Source: Oceanicella sp. SM1341
Lineage (GTDB): Bacteria; Pseudomonadota; Alphaproteobacteria; Rhodobacterales; Rhodobacteraceae
NCBI RefSeq assembly: GCF_003448965.1
Contig: NZ_QRGC01000013.1
Span: forward strand, 62,001-126,000
Length of the DNA: 64,000 bases
Reading direction: 5' to 3'
How positions within the stretch are numbered: position 1 is the stretch's first letter; each line of letters opens with the position of its first letter. The notes under the pieces were generated by a model, which saw only the letters and a program-made list of their open reading frames with translations, was not told the origin of the DNA and did no database searches. A program made the translations under genes and the position numbers. Shown piece after piece: positions 8,193 through 16,062 of this stretch.

Positions 8193-9275
8193 ATGGACGG
8201 GCTCGACACCCTGCGCGGCCGGTATCTCGGCGCCATCGCCGATGCGGCGGACGAAGCGGCGCTGGAGGCGGTGCGCCTCGCAGCGCTTGGCAAGAAGGGC
8301 GAGGTGAGCCTGAAGATGCGCGAGCTCGGCCGCATGAGCCCCGAGGAGCGCCAGTCCGCGGGCCCGGCGCTCAACGCGCTGAAGGACGAGATCGCCTCCG
8401 CCATCTCCGCCGCCAAGGCCGGGCTGCAGGACGCGGCGCTGGCCGAGCGGCTGCGGGCGGAGTGGCTCGACGTCACCCTGCCGCCGCGCCCCGCGCAGAC
8501 CGGCACCATCCATCCGATCTCGCAGGTGACCGAGGAAGTGGCCGCCATCTTCGGCGATCTCGGCTTCGGCGTGGCCGAGGGGCCGCAGATCGAGACCGAC
8601 TGGTACAATTTCGACGCGCTGAACATCCGCCCCGAGCACCCGGCCCGCACCGAGATGGACACGTTCTACATGCACCGTGCCGAGGGCGACAACCGCCCGC
8701 CGCACGTGCTGCGCACCCATACCTCGCCGGTGCAGATCCGCGCCATGCAGGCCCAGGGCGCGCCGATCCGCGTGATCGCGCCCGGCCGGGTCTATCGCTC
8801 CGACTTCGACCAGACCCACACGCCGATGTTCAACCAGGTCGAGGGGCTCGCCATCGACCGCGACATCTCCATGGCGAACCTGAAGTGGGTTCTGGAGGAA
8901 TTCTTCGCCGCCTTCTTCGAGGTCGACGGGGTGGAGACCCGCTTCCGCGCCTCGCATTTCCCCTTCACCGAGCCCTCGGCGGAAGTGGACATCCGCTGCT
9001 CCTGGGCCGGCGGGCAGCTGCGCGTGGGCGAGGGGGACGACTGGCTCGAGGTGCTGGGCTCGGGCATGGTGCACCCGCATGTGCTGCGCTCGGGCGGCAT
9101 CGACCCCGAGCAGTGGCAGGGCTTTGCCTTCGGCATGGGGATCGACCGGATCGCGATGCTGAAATACGGCATCCCCGACCTGCGGGCCTTCTTCGACTCC
9201 GACCTGCGCTGGCTGCGCCACTACGGCTTCTCGGCGCTGCAGACCCCCACGCTCTACGCCGGCCTCGGCGCCTGA
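8193..9275 (+). CDS. pheS: Phenylalanine--tRNA ligase alpha subunit
   Basis: Class II aminoacyl-tRNA synthetase subunit that charges tRNA-Phe, acting as (alpha beta)2. 360 residues. The N-terminal coiled-coil is residues 1-90. Class II motif 1 is near [10 protein letters not shown]; motif 2 is [20 protein letters not shown]; motif 3 is [33 protein letters not shown] is also typical. ATG start after GAGGAG. The partner pheT, normally directly downstream, is not in this window, and the gene is also separated from rpmI-rplT by about 3 kb. Confidence 0.97.
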   Translation: MDGLDTLRGRYLGAIADAADEAALEAVRLAALGKKGEVSLKMRELGRMSPEERQSAGPALNALKDEIASAISAAKAGLQDAALAERLRAEWLDVTLPPRPAQTGTIHPISQVTEEVAAIFGDLGFGVAEGPQIETDWYNFDALNIRPEHPARTEMDTFYMHRAEGDNRPPHVLRTHTSPVQIRAMQAQGAPIRVIAPGRVYRSDFDQTHTPMFNQVEGLAIDRDISMANLKWVLEEFFAAFFEVDGVETRFRASHFPFTEPSAEVDIRCSWAGGQLRVGEGDDWLEVLGSGMVHPHVLRSGGIDPEQWQGFAFGMGIDRIAMLKYGIPDLRAFFDSDLRWLRHYGFSALQTPTLYAGLGA

Positions 9276-9461
9276 ACCCGGCCGGGGGATGCCCGCGGCG
9301 CCGAGGGGGCCTCGCGGCCCCCGCAGCTTCGCGGGCATGGCGAAGGCCCCGAAGGGCCTCCGCCGCGCGGGGCCCGCGGGGTTGGGGCTTGCGTCCCGTC
9401 GCCGCACGGCTAGTCTCTCCCCGACGATACCGGCACCGCGCCGGAGCCGGAGGAGACGGAC

Positions 9462-11753
9462 ATGACGCGCTACACATCATCGCACTGGGGCCTCTACGAG
9501 GTGGAGGGCAGCGAGGACGCGCCGCGCATCGTGCCGTTTCGCGGTGACCCGGACCCCTCGGAAATCGGCCTGCACCAGCTCGCGCCCGAGCTGAAGGCCG
9601 CCCGCATCCGCCGCCCGGCCGTGCGCCGCAGCTGGCTGGAGGGCGGCCCGGGCCATGCGCCGGAGCTGCGCGGCCGCGAGCCCTTCGTGGAGGTGAGCTG
9701 GGAGGAGGCGAGCCGCCTCGCCGCCGCCGAGGTGGCGCGCATCCGCGAGACCCACGGCAACCGGGCGATCTTCGGCGGCTCCTACGGCTGGTCCTCGGCC
9801 GGGCGCTTCCACCATGCGCAGAGCCAGGTGCACCGCTTCCTCAACGTGGCCGGCGGCTACGTGCGCAGCCGCGACAGCTACTCGCTTGCCGCCGCACACG
9901 TGATCCTGCCGCATGTGGTCGACGACATGCACCGGCTGATGACCTACCACACCAGCTGGGACGTGCTGGCGGAGCATTGCGAGCTGTTCGTGGCCTTCGG
10001 CGGCGTGCCGGCGAAGAACGCGCAGATCTCCGCCGGCGGCGTGGCGCGGCACAAGGTGCGCGCCGGGCTGCGCGCGCTCGCCGAGGCGGGCGCCGAGGTG
10101 GTGAACATCTCGCCGGTATCCGACAACCTGATCACCGGCGGGCCGGTGCAGTGGCTGCAGGCGCGCCCGGGCTCGGACACCGCGATGATGCTGGGCCTCG
10201 CCCATGTTCTGCGCGCGGAGGGGCTGCATGACACCGGCTTCCTCGCCAGCCATTGCACCGGCTGGGAGAGGTTCGAGGCCTACCTCACGGGCGAGAGCGA
10301 CGGCACGCCGAAGACGGCCGAGTGGGCGGCGGCCCTCTGCGGGGTTCCGGCCGGCGAGATCCGGGCGCTGGCGCGCAAGATGGGCTCGAAGCGCACGATG
10401 ATCAACGTGGCCTGGGCGCTGCAGCGCTCGGACCGGGGCGAGCAGCCGTTCTGGATGACCATCACGCTGGCGGCGATGCTGGGGCAGATCGGCCTGCCGG
10501 GCGGCGGCTTCGCGGTGGGCTACGGCGCCGAGAACATGATGGGCAGCAACGAGCTCGACCTGCGCGGCCCCTCGCTGCCGCAGGGGCAGAACGCGGTGGC
10601 CGATTTCATCCCCGTGGCGCGGATCGCCGACATGCTGCTGAACCCCGGCGGCAGTTTCACCTACAACGGCGGCACCTACACCTACCCGGACATCCGGCTG
10701 GTGTGGTGGGCGGGCGGCAACCCCTTCCACCACCACCAGGACCTCGCCCGGTTGCAGCGCGCCTTCGAGAAGCCCGAGACGATCATCGTCAACGAGCAGT
10801 TCTGGACCGCGGCGGCCCGGCGTGCCGACATCGTGCTGCCCGCCACCACGGCGATGGAGCGCGACGACCTCGGCTTCGGCACGCTGGAGGGGCACTATGC
10901 TTACATGAAGGCGATCGTGCCCCCGGTGGGCGAGGCGCGCGACGACTACGAGATCTTCCGCGGCATCGCCCGGGAGCTCGGCCTCGAGGAGGCCTTCACC
11001 GAGGGCCGCGAGGCCGAGGACTGGCTGCGGCATTTCCATGACCGCACCCGGCAGTCCTGGGCCGAGCATGGCATCGAGGTGCCGGATTTCGAGACGTTCC
11101 GCGAGCAGGGGCTGGTGGATCTCGGGCCGCGCGCGCATGGCCGGGTTATGCTGGAGGCCTTCCGGGCCGACCCCGCGGCGCACCCGCTCACCACCCCCTC
11201 GGGGCGCATCGAGATCTACTCGGAGACGGTGGCCTCCTTCGGGCTGGCGGATTGCCGGGGGCATGCCTCGTGGTTTCCGCCCGAGGAATGGCTGGGGGCG
11301 GAGGCGGCGGCGCGGCTGCCGCTGCACCTCGTCTCCGACCAGCCGGAGCGGCGCCTGCACTCGCAGCTCGACCCCAGCCCCTGGAGCCGGGCCAACAAGG
11401 TGGGCGGCCGCGAGCCGGTGCTGATGCACCCCGAGGACGCCGCCGCCCGTGGCCTGAAGGACGGCGACACGGTGGAGCTGTTCAACGACCGCGGCCGCTG
11501 CCTCGCCGGCTTGCGCATCTCCGACACGGTGATGCGCGGCGTGGCCCGCCTCTCCACCGGCGGCTGGTATGACCCCGACCCCGACAGCGGCACCGAGCGC
11601 CACGGCAACCCCAATGCCCTCACCGCGGACCGCCCGGCCTCCGGCCTCAGCCAGGGCTGTGCGGCGCACAGCTGCCTCATCGACATCCGCGCCGCGGCCG
11701 AGGAGCTGCAGCCGCGCCCCTTCGAACTCCCCGAAGGCGCCACGGGCGGCTGA
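9462..11753 (+). CDS. Molybdopterin oxidoreductase, BisC/TorZ (DMSO reductase) family
   Basis: A 763-residue bis-MGD molybdenum enzyme. It begins MTRYTSSHWGLYEVEG, typical of the biotin sulfoxide/TMAO/methionine sulfoxide reductase group, which lacks an N-terminal Fe-S cluster. The Mo-coordinating Ser lies in GGSYGWSSAGRFHHAQSQ (residues ~105-122). MGD-binding regions include LPGGGFAVGYG, WWAGGNPFHHHQDL and the C-terminal DRPASGLSQGCAAHSCL. No Tat signal is visible, suggesting a cytoplasmic BisC-like enzyme that reduces S-oxides. Strong start (GGAGGAGAC before ATG). It is convergent with pqqE. The exact substrate cannot be told from sequence. Confidence 0.87.
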   Translation: MTRYTSSHWGLYEVEGSEDAPRIVPFRGDPDPSEIGLHQLAPELKAARIRRPAVRRSWLEGGPGHAPELRGREPFVEVSWEEASRLAAAEVARIRETHGNRAIFGGSYGWSSAGRFHHAQSQVHRFLNVAGGYVRSRDSYSLAAAHVILPHVVDDMHRLMTYHTSWDVLAEHCELFVAFGGVPAKNAQISAGGVARHKVRAGLRALAEAGAEVVNISPVSDNLITGGPVQWLQARPGSDTAMMLGLAHVLRAEGLHDTGFLASHCTGWERFEAYLTGESDGTPKTAEWAAALCGVPAGEIRALARKMGSKRTMINVAWALQRSDRGEQPFWMTITLAAMLGQIGLPGGGFAVGYGAENMMGSNELDLRGPSLPQGQNAVADFIPVARIADMLLNPGGSFTYNGGTYTYPDIRLVWWAGGNPFHHHQDLARLQRAFEKPETIIVNEQFWTAAARRADIVLPATTAMERDDLGFGTLEGHYAYMKAIVPPVGEARDDYEIFRGIARELGLEEAFTEGREAEDWLRHFHDRTRQSWAEHGIEVPDFETFREQGLVDLGPRAHGRVMLEAFRADPAAHPLTTPSGRIEIYSETVASFGLADCRGHASWFPPEEWLGAEAAARLPLHLVSDQPERRLHSQLDPSPWSRANKVGGREPVLMHPEDAAARGLKDGDTVELFNDRGRCLAGLRISDTVMRGVARLSTGGWYDPDPDSGTERHGNPNALTADRPASGLSQGCAAHSCLIDIRAAAEELQPRPFELPEGATGG

Positions 11754-12224
11754 CCTCCGGCGGGGGAACGTCCGGCTCACCGAGGGGGCTCGCGCCCCCT
11801 CACTTCGCCGGCCGTGGCGAAGGGCCTGCGGCCCCCCGCCCGGCGGGTGGAGAGGGCCTGGCCCATTACGGACGTTGCCGCTTGACCGGGGGCATGCGTG
11901 AGGCATGTTCTCTGGCCCTCTGGCCCTCTGGCCCTCTGGCCCTCTGGCCCTCTGGCCCTCTGGCCCTCTGGCCCTCTGGCCCTCTGGCCCTCTGGCCCTC
12001 TGGCCCTCTGGCCCTCTGGGGTGTCTCGATGAATCCCGTAACCGGGCACCACGGTGCCAGCGAGATCGCACAGGGCAGGGCACGCCGACGAAGGGTGTCG
12101 CAGCCGGGAAAGCCTGGCGCCGGCCGGCGCAGCCGGCGATTGCCCGAAGGGGGCTCGATGCCCCCGAGGGGAAGGGCCCCGCCACGGGCGCAACGGCGGG
12201 GAGCGGGCGCAGGCCTGGGAGACT
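11754..12224. other. Convergent intergenic region with tandem array and GC hairpins
   Basis: About 470 bases between the BisC-like gene and pqqE, which face each other. It contains an 8-bp tandem array (11910-12019), GGGGGCTCGCGCCCCC-type inverted repeats near 11780, and GGGGGCTCGATGCCCCC at 12149-12165. No credible gene: frames through the array encode only repeats such as LALWPSGP. Confidence 0.7.
11910..12019. repeat. 8-bp tandem array (ctctggcc), 13.75 copies
   Basis: An uninterrupted, perfect head-to-tail array of the unit ctctggcc, 110 bp long. Its perfection suggests recent slippage, making it a likely variable-number locus. It lies in non-coding DNA between convergent genes. A second 8-bp array at 57436 has a related CTGGC core on the other strand. 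Confidence 0.95.
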
Positions 12225-13346
12225 TCAGGCGGGGTTGGTGCGGTAGGTGAGCTCGGCACCCTCTGCGGCGGCGTCTGCTTCGGCCTCGGCAGCGAGGCGG
12301 GCGTGGAGGGGGGACTTCACGCAGACCGGGTCGGTCGCGGCGGGGTCGCCGGCGATGGCCATCGCCTGGCAGCGGCAGCCGCCGAAGTCGATGCCCTTGC
12401 GATCGCAGCTCCGGCAGGGCTCCTGCATCCAGTCGAAGCCGCGGAAGGCGTTGAAGGCCGCCCCCTCGCGCCAGATCTCGCCGAGGTGCCGCCCCGGCGC
12501 GCGCTCGAAATCGAGCCCGGGGATGGTGTGCGCCGCGTGGCAGGGCATCACCCGGCCGTCGGGCAGCACGTTGAGGCCGGTGGAGCCCCAGCCGCCCATG
12601 CAGGGCTTGGGGTAGTCGGCGTGGTGGTCGGCTGTAACGTAGTCGATCACCAGCCGGCCGCGCAGCCGGGCGCGGGCCTCGCGCACGATGCGGCTCGCCT
12701 CGCGGGCCTGGGCGCGGGTGGGCATCAGCGCGGCACGGTTGCGCGCCGCCCAGCCGTGGAACTGCACCGTGGCCACCTCCAGCCGCCGCGCGCCCATGGC
12801 GAGGGCGAGCTCGATGGTCTCCGGCAGCCGGTCGAGGTTGAGCTTGTGCATCACCGCGTTGAGGGTGAGGGGGATGCCCCGCGCCCCGATCCAGCCCGCC
12901 ACCGCCATCTTGCGCTCGAAGCCGCCGCGGTAGCCGCCGATCCGGTCCGCCATCTCGGCGTCCACGCCCTGCAGCGAGAGCTGCACGTGGTCGAGCCCGG
13001 CCGCCTCCAGCGCGTCGAGTCGCTTCTCGGTGAGGCCGATGCCCGAGGTGATGAGATTGGTGTAGAGATCGGCCGCATGGGCCGAGGCCACGATCTCCTC
13101 GAGGTCGCGGCGCGAGGCGGGCTCGCCGCCGGAAAGGTGGAGCTGCAACACGCCGATCTCCGCCGCCTGGGCAAAGATCTCGGCCCAGTCGGCGGCGGAA
13201 AGTTCGGTGTCGCGCCGGGTCATCTCGAGCGGGTTGGAGCAATAGGGGCAGGAGAGCGCGCAGCGGTGCGTGAGCTCGGCGAGCATCGCCATCGGCGGGT
13301 GCACGGCCACGGCGCGGGCGGTGTCGGGGCGGGATTGTTCGGTCAT
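12225..13346 (-). CDS. pqqE: PQQ biosynthesis radical SAM protein PqqE
   Basis: Radical SAM enzyme that cross-links the conserved Glu and Tyr of PqqA, the first step of PQQ synthesis. 373 residues. The SAM cluster motif is C29-x3-C33-x2-C36 (CALSCPYC). The SPASM domain auxiliary-cluster cysteines are in PCRSCDRKGIDFGGCRC and DPVC near the C-terminus. Cytoplasmic, works with the peptide chaperone PqqD. Last gene of the operon. Its ATG overlaps the pqqD stop (ATGA), implying coupled translation. Confidence 0.97.
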   Translation of the reverse strand: MTEQSRPDTARAVAVHPPMAMLAELTHRCALSCPYCSNPLEMTRRDTELSAADWAEIFAQAAEIGVLQLHLSGGEPASRRDLEEIVASAHAADLYTNLITSGIGLTEKRLDALEAAGLDHVQLSLQGVDAEMADRIGGYRGGFERKMAVAGWIGARGIPLTLNAVMHKLNLDRLPETIELALAMGARRLEVATVQFHGWAARNRAALMPTRAQAREASRIVREARARLRGRLVIDYVTADHHADYPKPCMGGWGSTGLNVLPDGRVMPCHAAHTIPGLDFERAPGRHLGEIWREGAAFNAFRGFDWMQEPCRSCDRKGIDFGGCRCQAMAIAGDPAATDPVCVKSPLHARLAAEAEADAAAEGAELTYRTNPA

Positions 13347-13645
13347 GCGGCCTCCGCCATGCGGCGCTCGATGAGCGAGACGAGGAAGGTGCGGGCATCG
13401 CCCGAAATCTGCTCCGCCGGCGCATTGTAGCGCGCGGCGAGGCGGGCGACGATCTCGGCGAAACTGCGGGTGCCGTCCACCTCGGCGAGGATGGCGGCGC
13501 CGATGGGGTCGAGCTTCAGCGCGCGCTCGGGCGCGAGCAGCACGTCCATGCCCCGCACGGCGTCATGCTTCACCCGCACGCCGCGCAAGAGCCGCGGGCG
13601 GGCCGCGTCGGGCAGGGTGGCCTCGGCTGCGGGGGCATCGCTCAT
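13343..13645 (-). CDS. pqqD: PQQ biosynthesis peptide chaperone PqqD
   Basis: A 100-residue RiPP recognition element that binds the PqqA precursor and presents it to PqqE. Family features: RLLRGVRVKHDAVRGMDVLLAPERALKLDPIGAAIL followed by DGTRSFAEIVARLAARYNAP. Start at ATG 13645, four bases inside the end of pqqC (ATGA). Normal length for the family. Confidence 0.95.
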   Translation of the reverse strand: MSDAPAAEATLPDAARPRLLRGVRVKHDAVRGMDVLLAPERALKLDPIGAAILAEVDGTRSFAEIVARLAARYNAPAEQISGDARTFLVSLIERRMAEAA

Positions 13646-14403
13646 GCCGCGGCCCGGGCCAGCAGGCCTTCGCCGGGCCGCCAGGCGCCGGGCGGGATGC
13701 GCCCCTCCACATAGGCGCCCCAGAGCGCGTCGAGCTGGCTCCACAGCACGTCGGTCTTGAAGGTGAGGGCGGCGGCGGCGGCGTCCTGCCGCTCGGCAGT
13801 GTCGGCATGGTCGAGCACCCAGGCGAGGCCGAAGGCCACGTCGTCCGGCGCCTCGGTCAGCCGCTTGCGGAAATAGGAGAGCGCCGCATCATCGGCGAAA
13901 TCATAGTGCTTCAGCAGGCCCTCGATGCGGTCGGCGTGGATCTTGGGCGCGAAGAGCTCGGTGAGCGAGGAGGCCACGGCCTCGAGCAGGCTCATCTCGC
14001 GCACGAAGCGCACGTAGGCATCGACCGCGAAGCGGGTGCCGGCCAGCACGCCCTTCGTGCTGGCGACGTAATCGGGCTCCAGCCCCACGGCACGGGCGAG
14101 CTTCAGCCAGCGCGCGATGCCGCCCTCGCCGGCCTCCGAGCCGTCATGGTCCTCCATGCGCTTGCGCCAGGCGCGGCGCAGGGCCGGGTCGTCGACCCGG
14201 CTCATGAAGGCGGCGTCCTTCATCGGGATGCGCGACTGGTAATAGTAGCGGTTGATCACCCAGGCGCGCACCTCGTCGGGCGTGCAGTCGCCGCCATGCA
14301 GGCGGGCGTGAAACGGGTGCCTGTCGTGGTAGCGCTCCGCGCCGATGGCGCGCAGCCGGGCCTCGAAGGCCTCGCGGCTCTCCGCGGGGGTGGCAGGGCT
14401 CAT
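13642..14403 (-). CDS. pqqC: Pyrroloquinoline-quinone synthase PqqC
   Basis: Cofactor-free oxidase that performs the final ring closure and oxidation giving PQQ. 253 residues, all-helical haem-oxygenase-like fold. Recognisable family segments: YHDRHPFHARLHGG, VRAWVINRYYYQSRIPMKDAAFMSR, DHDGSEAGEGGIARWLKLA and LKHYDFADDAALSYFRKRL. It overlaps pqqB and pqqD by four bases each (ATGA junctions). Confidence 0.97.
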   Translation of the reverse strand: MSPATPAESREAFEARLRAIGAERYHDRHPFHARLHGGDCTPDEVRAWVINRYYYQSRIPMKDAAFMSRVDDPALRRAWRKRMEDHDGSEAGEGGIARWLKLARAVGLEPDYVASTKGVLAGTRFAVDAYVRFVREMSLLEAVASSLTELFAPKIHADRIEGLLKHYDFADDAALSYFRKRLTEAPDDVAFGLAWVLDHADTAERQDAAAAALTFKTDVLWSQLDALWGAYVEGRIPPGAWRPGEGLLARAAA

Positions 14404-15305
14404 AGCGTGATCTCCATTCCGTCCTGGCCGATGGTCCAGCCCGCCGCCTCGGCCGCGCGCCGCTGGGCGGAGCCGGGCACGAGCACCGGGTTGGAATTGT
14501 TCATGTGCACGAAGACGCGACGGCCGATGCCCAGCTCGGCGAGGGCGGCGATCGAGCCCGCCGGCCCGTTCATCGACATGTGCCCCATGCGCGCACCGGT
14601 CTTGGCGCCGAGCCCGAGGCGGATCATCTCGTCATCCTCCCAGAGCGTGCCGTCGAAGAACACCGCGTCCGCCCCGCTGAAACGGGCGGCGAGCGCCGGT
14701 GTCACCCGTGCGCAGCCGGGCACGTAGCAGGCCCGCGCGCCGCCGGCGGCAAGCTCCACGCCCACGGTCTGCTCGCCCTCCATGTCGGTGACGAGCGATG
14801 CCTCGTCCCCCTCCAGGTAGAGCGGCACCTTGCCGGGGGCGGCGAAGAGCGTGGCGGTGAGGCCGGGCACCGGCTCGAACGCCTCGCCCAGGCGGATCTC
14901 GCGGCGCGGCACGAGGGCAGGGTCGAGCGCGCCGAAGATCGGGTTCGCGGCCAGCACCCCGGCGATGCCGGGGGTCATGAAGAGGGAAAAGGGCTGTTTC
15001 TCGCGCAGGGTGAGCAGGCCGGCCACATGGTCGATGTCCCCGTTGGTCACCAGCACCGCCTTCAGCGGCATCTCGCGCGGGCCGGTGGGGTGCAGCGCCG
15101 GGGTGGCGGCGAGCTGCCGGCCGATATCGGGCGACGCGTTGAGCACCAGCCAGTCCTCCCCGTTCGCGGTCACCGCCAGTGAGGATTGCGTCTGCGGCGG
15201 GATATCGCCCCGCCGCGCCGCATTGCAGTTCGCGCAGCCGCAGTTCCACTGCGGCAGCCCGCCTCCGGCGGCGGCACCCAGAACGACAGCGCGAAGCCGG
15301 GTCAT
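14400..15305 (-). CDS. pqqB: PQQ biosynthesis protein PqqB
   Basis: A 301-residue metallo-beta-lactamase-fold protein, thought to hydroxylate the Glu-Tyr intermediate. N-terminal VVLGAAAGGGLPQWNCGCANC is diagnostic, with zinc-site cysteines. The metal motif is NGDIDHVAGLL (the usual HxHxDH is altered, as in other PqqB), with FFDGTLWEDDEM and GHMSMNGPAGS further on. It starts 29 bases after the pqqA stop. Confidence 0.97.
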   Translation of the reverse strand: MTRLRAVVLGAAAGGGLPQWNCGCANCNAARRGDIPPQTQSSLAVTANGEDWLVLNASPDIGRQLAATPALHPTGPREMPLKAVLVTNGDIDHVAGLLTLREKQPFSLFMTPGIAGVLAANPIFGALDPALVPRREIRLGEAFEPVPGLTATLFAAPGKVPLYLEGDEASLVTDMEGEQTVGVELAAGGARACYVPGCARVTPALAARFSGADAVFFDGTLWEDDEMIRLGLGAKTGARMGHMSMNGPAGSIAALAELGIGRRVFVHMNNSNPVLVPGSAQRRAAEAAGWTIGQDGMEITL

Positions 15306-15334
15306 CTCAACTCCACGCTGTCCCGGTCACGCGA

Positions 15335-15430
15335 TCAGAACAGGTCCCGATCGTCTTCCTCGGCGGGGAAATACATGTTGATTTCCATGCCGCAGGTCAC
15401 TTCCTCAAGCTTAGGTGCAGTCCATGCCAT
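15335..15430 (-). CDS. pqqA: PQQ precursor peptide PqqA
   Basis: A 31-residue precursor peptide, the backbone from which PQQ is made. The Glu and Tyr that become PQQ are E16 and Y20, in the invariant spacing E-x3-Y of GMEINMYFP. The N-terminal MAWTAPKLEEV is the leader recognised by PqqD. A good ribosome site (GGGAGA) stands about 6 bases before the ATG. First gene of pqqABCDE. Confidence 0.97.
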   Translation of the reverse strand: MAWTAPKLEEVTCGMEINMYFPAEEDDRDLF

Positions 15431-15453
15431 GTCTGATCTCCCTTTGACTGGTT

Positions 15454-15577
15454 GGTACCCTTCACTGGGGTACTGCCGCCCGGGCCCGGATCGGCTCTGC
15501 GAGCCGCGAGGCGAAAGCAGCCTCTCCGGACCCGTTACGGCACCTATCAGAAGTAGGCACTGCGGGCCGGAAGTCAA
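15454..15577 (-). promoter_or_regulatory. Hairpin-rich leader/promoter region of the pqq operon
   Basis: Upstream of pqqA on the minus strand. A possible -35 (TTGACT at 15577-15572) is followed by a weak -10. Then come three short perfect hairpins: GAGGC/GCCTC (15508-15524), CGGCTC-tgc-GAGCCG (15492-15506), and GTACCC/GGGTAC (15455-15473), the last just before the ribosome site. The leader would be about 110 nt. I do not recognise a known riboswitch; the structure could modulate pqqA expression or simply be GC-rich. Confidence 0.4.
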
Positions 15578-15647
15578 AGAAGATTCCATAATAAAAACAT
15601 AAGGAAAGGCGGGGGCAGAAAAAGGCCTCACGGTAAATTGTACCTTG

Positions 15648-15680
15648 GTCGCAGGCCCGTGAATACTTCGGGCCTGCGAC
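15648..15680 (-). terminator. 12-bp hairpin behind arsC
   Basis: Perfect inverted repeat GTCGCAGGCCCG / CGGGCCTGCGAC with a 9-base loop, 7 bases past the arsC stop. There is no clear T run after it, so it may be a bidirectional or Rho-assisted terminator, or an mRNA 3'-end stabiliser, insulating pqqA from arsC read-through. Confidence 0.6.
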
Positions 15681-15687
15681 CCACGGC

Positions 15688-16050
15688 TCAGCCGGCCGGC
15701 GGCGAGATCAGCTCCGCGACGGTTTCGGAAGGCCGGCAGAGCTTCGTTCCGTTGGGCCCCGTCACGAAGGGGCGGTTGATGAGGATCGGCTCGGCGAGCA
15801 TCGCCTCGACGATCTGCTCGCCGGTGACGCCGGGCGCGCCGAGGCCGAGCTCCTGCCAGTCGGTGCCCTTCTCGCGCAGCGCCTCGCGCGGGGTGAGGCC
15901 GGCCTCGGAGATCAGGCGCTCCAGCGTCTCGCGGTCGGGCGGGGTCTTGAGATACTCGATCACCCGCGGCTCGATGCCGGCATCGCGCAGCTTGGCGAGC
16001 ACGTTGCGCGAGGTGCCGCAGGCGGGATTGTGGTAGATGGTCCAGGACAT
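15688..16050 (-). CDS. arsC: Arsenate reductase, glutaredoxin-dependent type
   Basis: A 120-residue ArsC-family protein. Catalytic Cys11 in HNPACGTSRN, with the anion-binding Arg15. The later RPFVTGPNGTKLCRPSE carries the conserved basic region that stabilises the active thiolate. Reduces As(V) to As(III) with glutathione/glutaredoxin. No arsB, arsR or acr3 gene is near, so it may be a lone ArsC or a YfgD/YffB-like relative. 12 bases separate it from the upstream amidohydrolase, so they are probably cotranscribed. Confidence 0.88.
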   Translation of the reverse strand: MSWTIYHNPACGTSRNVLAKLRDAGIEPRVIEYLKTPPDRETLERLISEAGLTPREALREKGTDWQELGLGAPGVTGEQIVEAMLAEPILINRPFVTGPNGTKLCRPSETVAELISPPAG

Positions 16051-16062
16051 CGGGCGCTCCGT

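Noticed and set aside
11910-12019. Tandem array as a CRISPR or as a repeat-protein gene
   Set aside because: The units are 8 bp with no spacers, so it is not a CRISPR. The encoded LALWPSGP-type peptides appear in several frames equally, which shows the DNA repeat, not a protein, is the primary feature.
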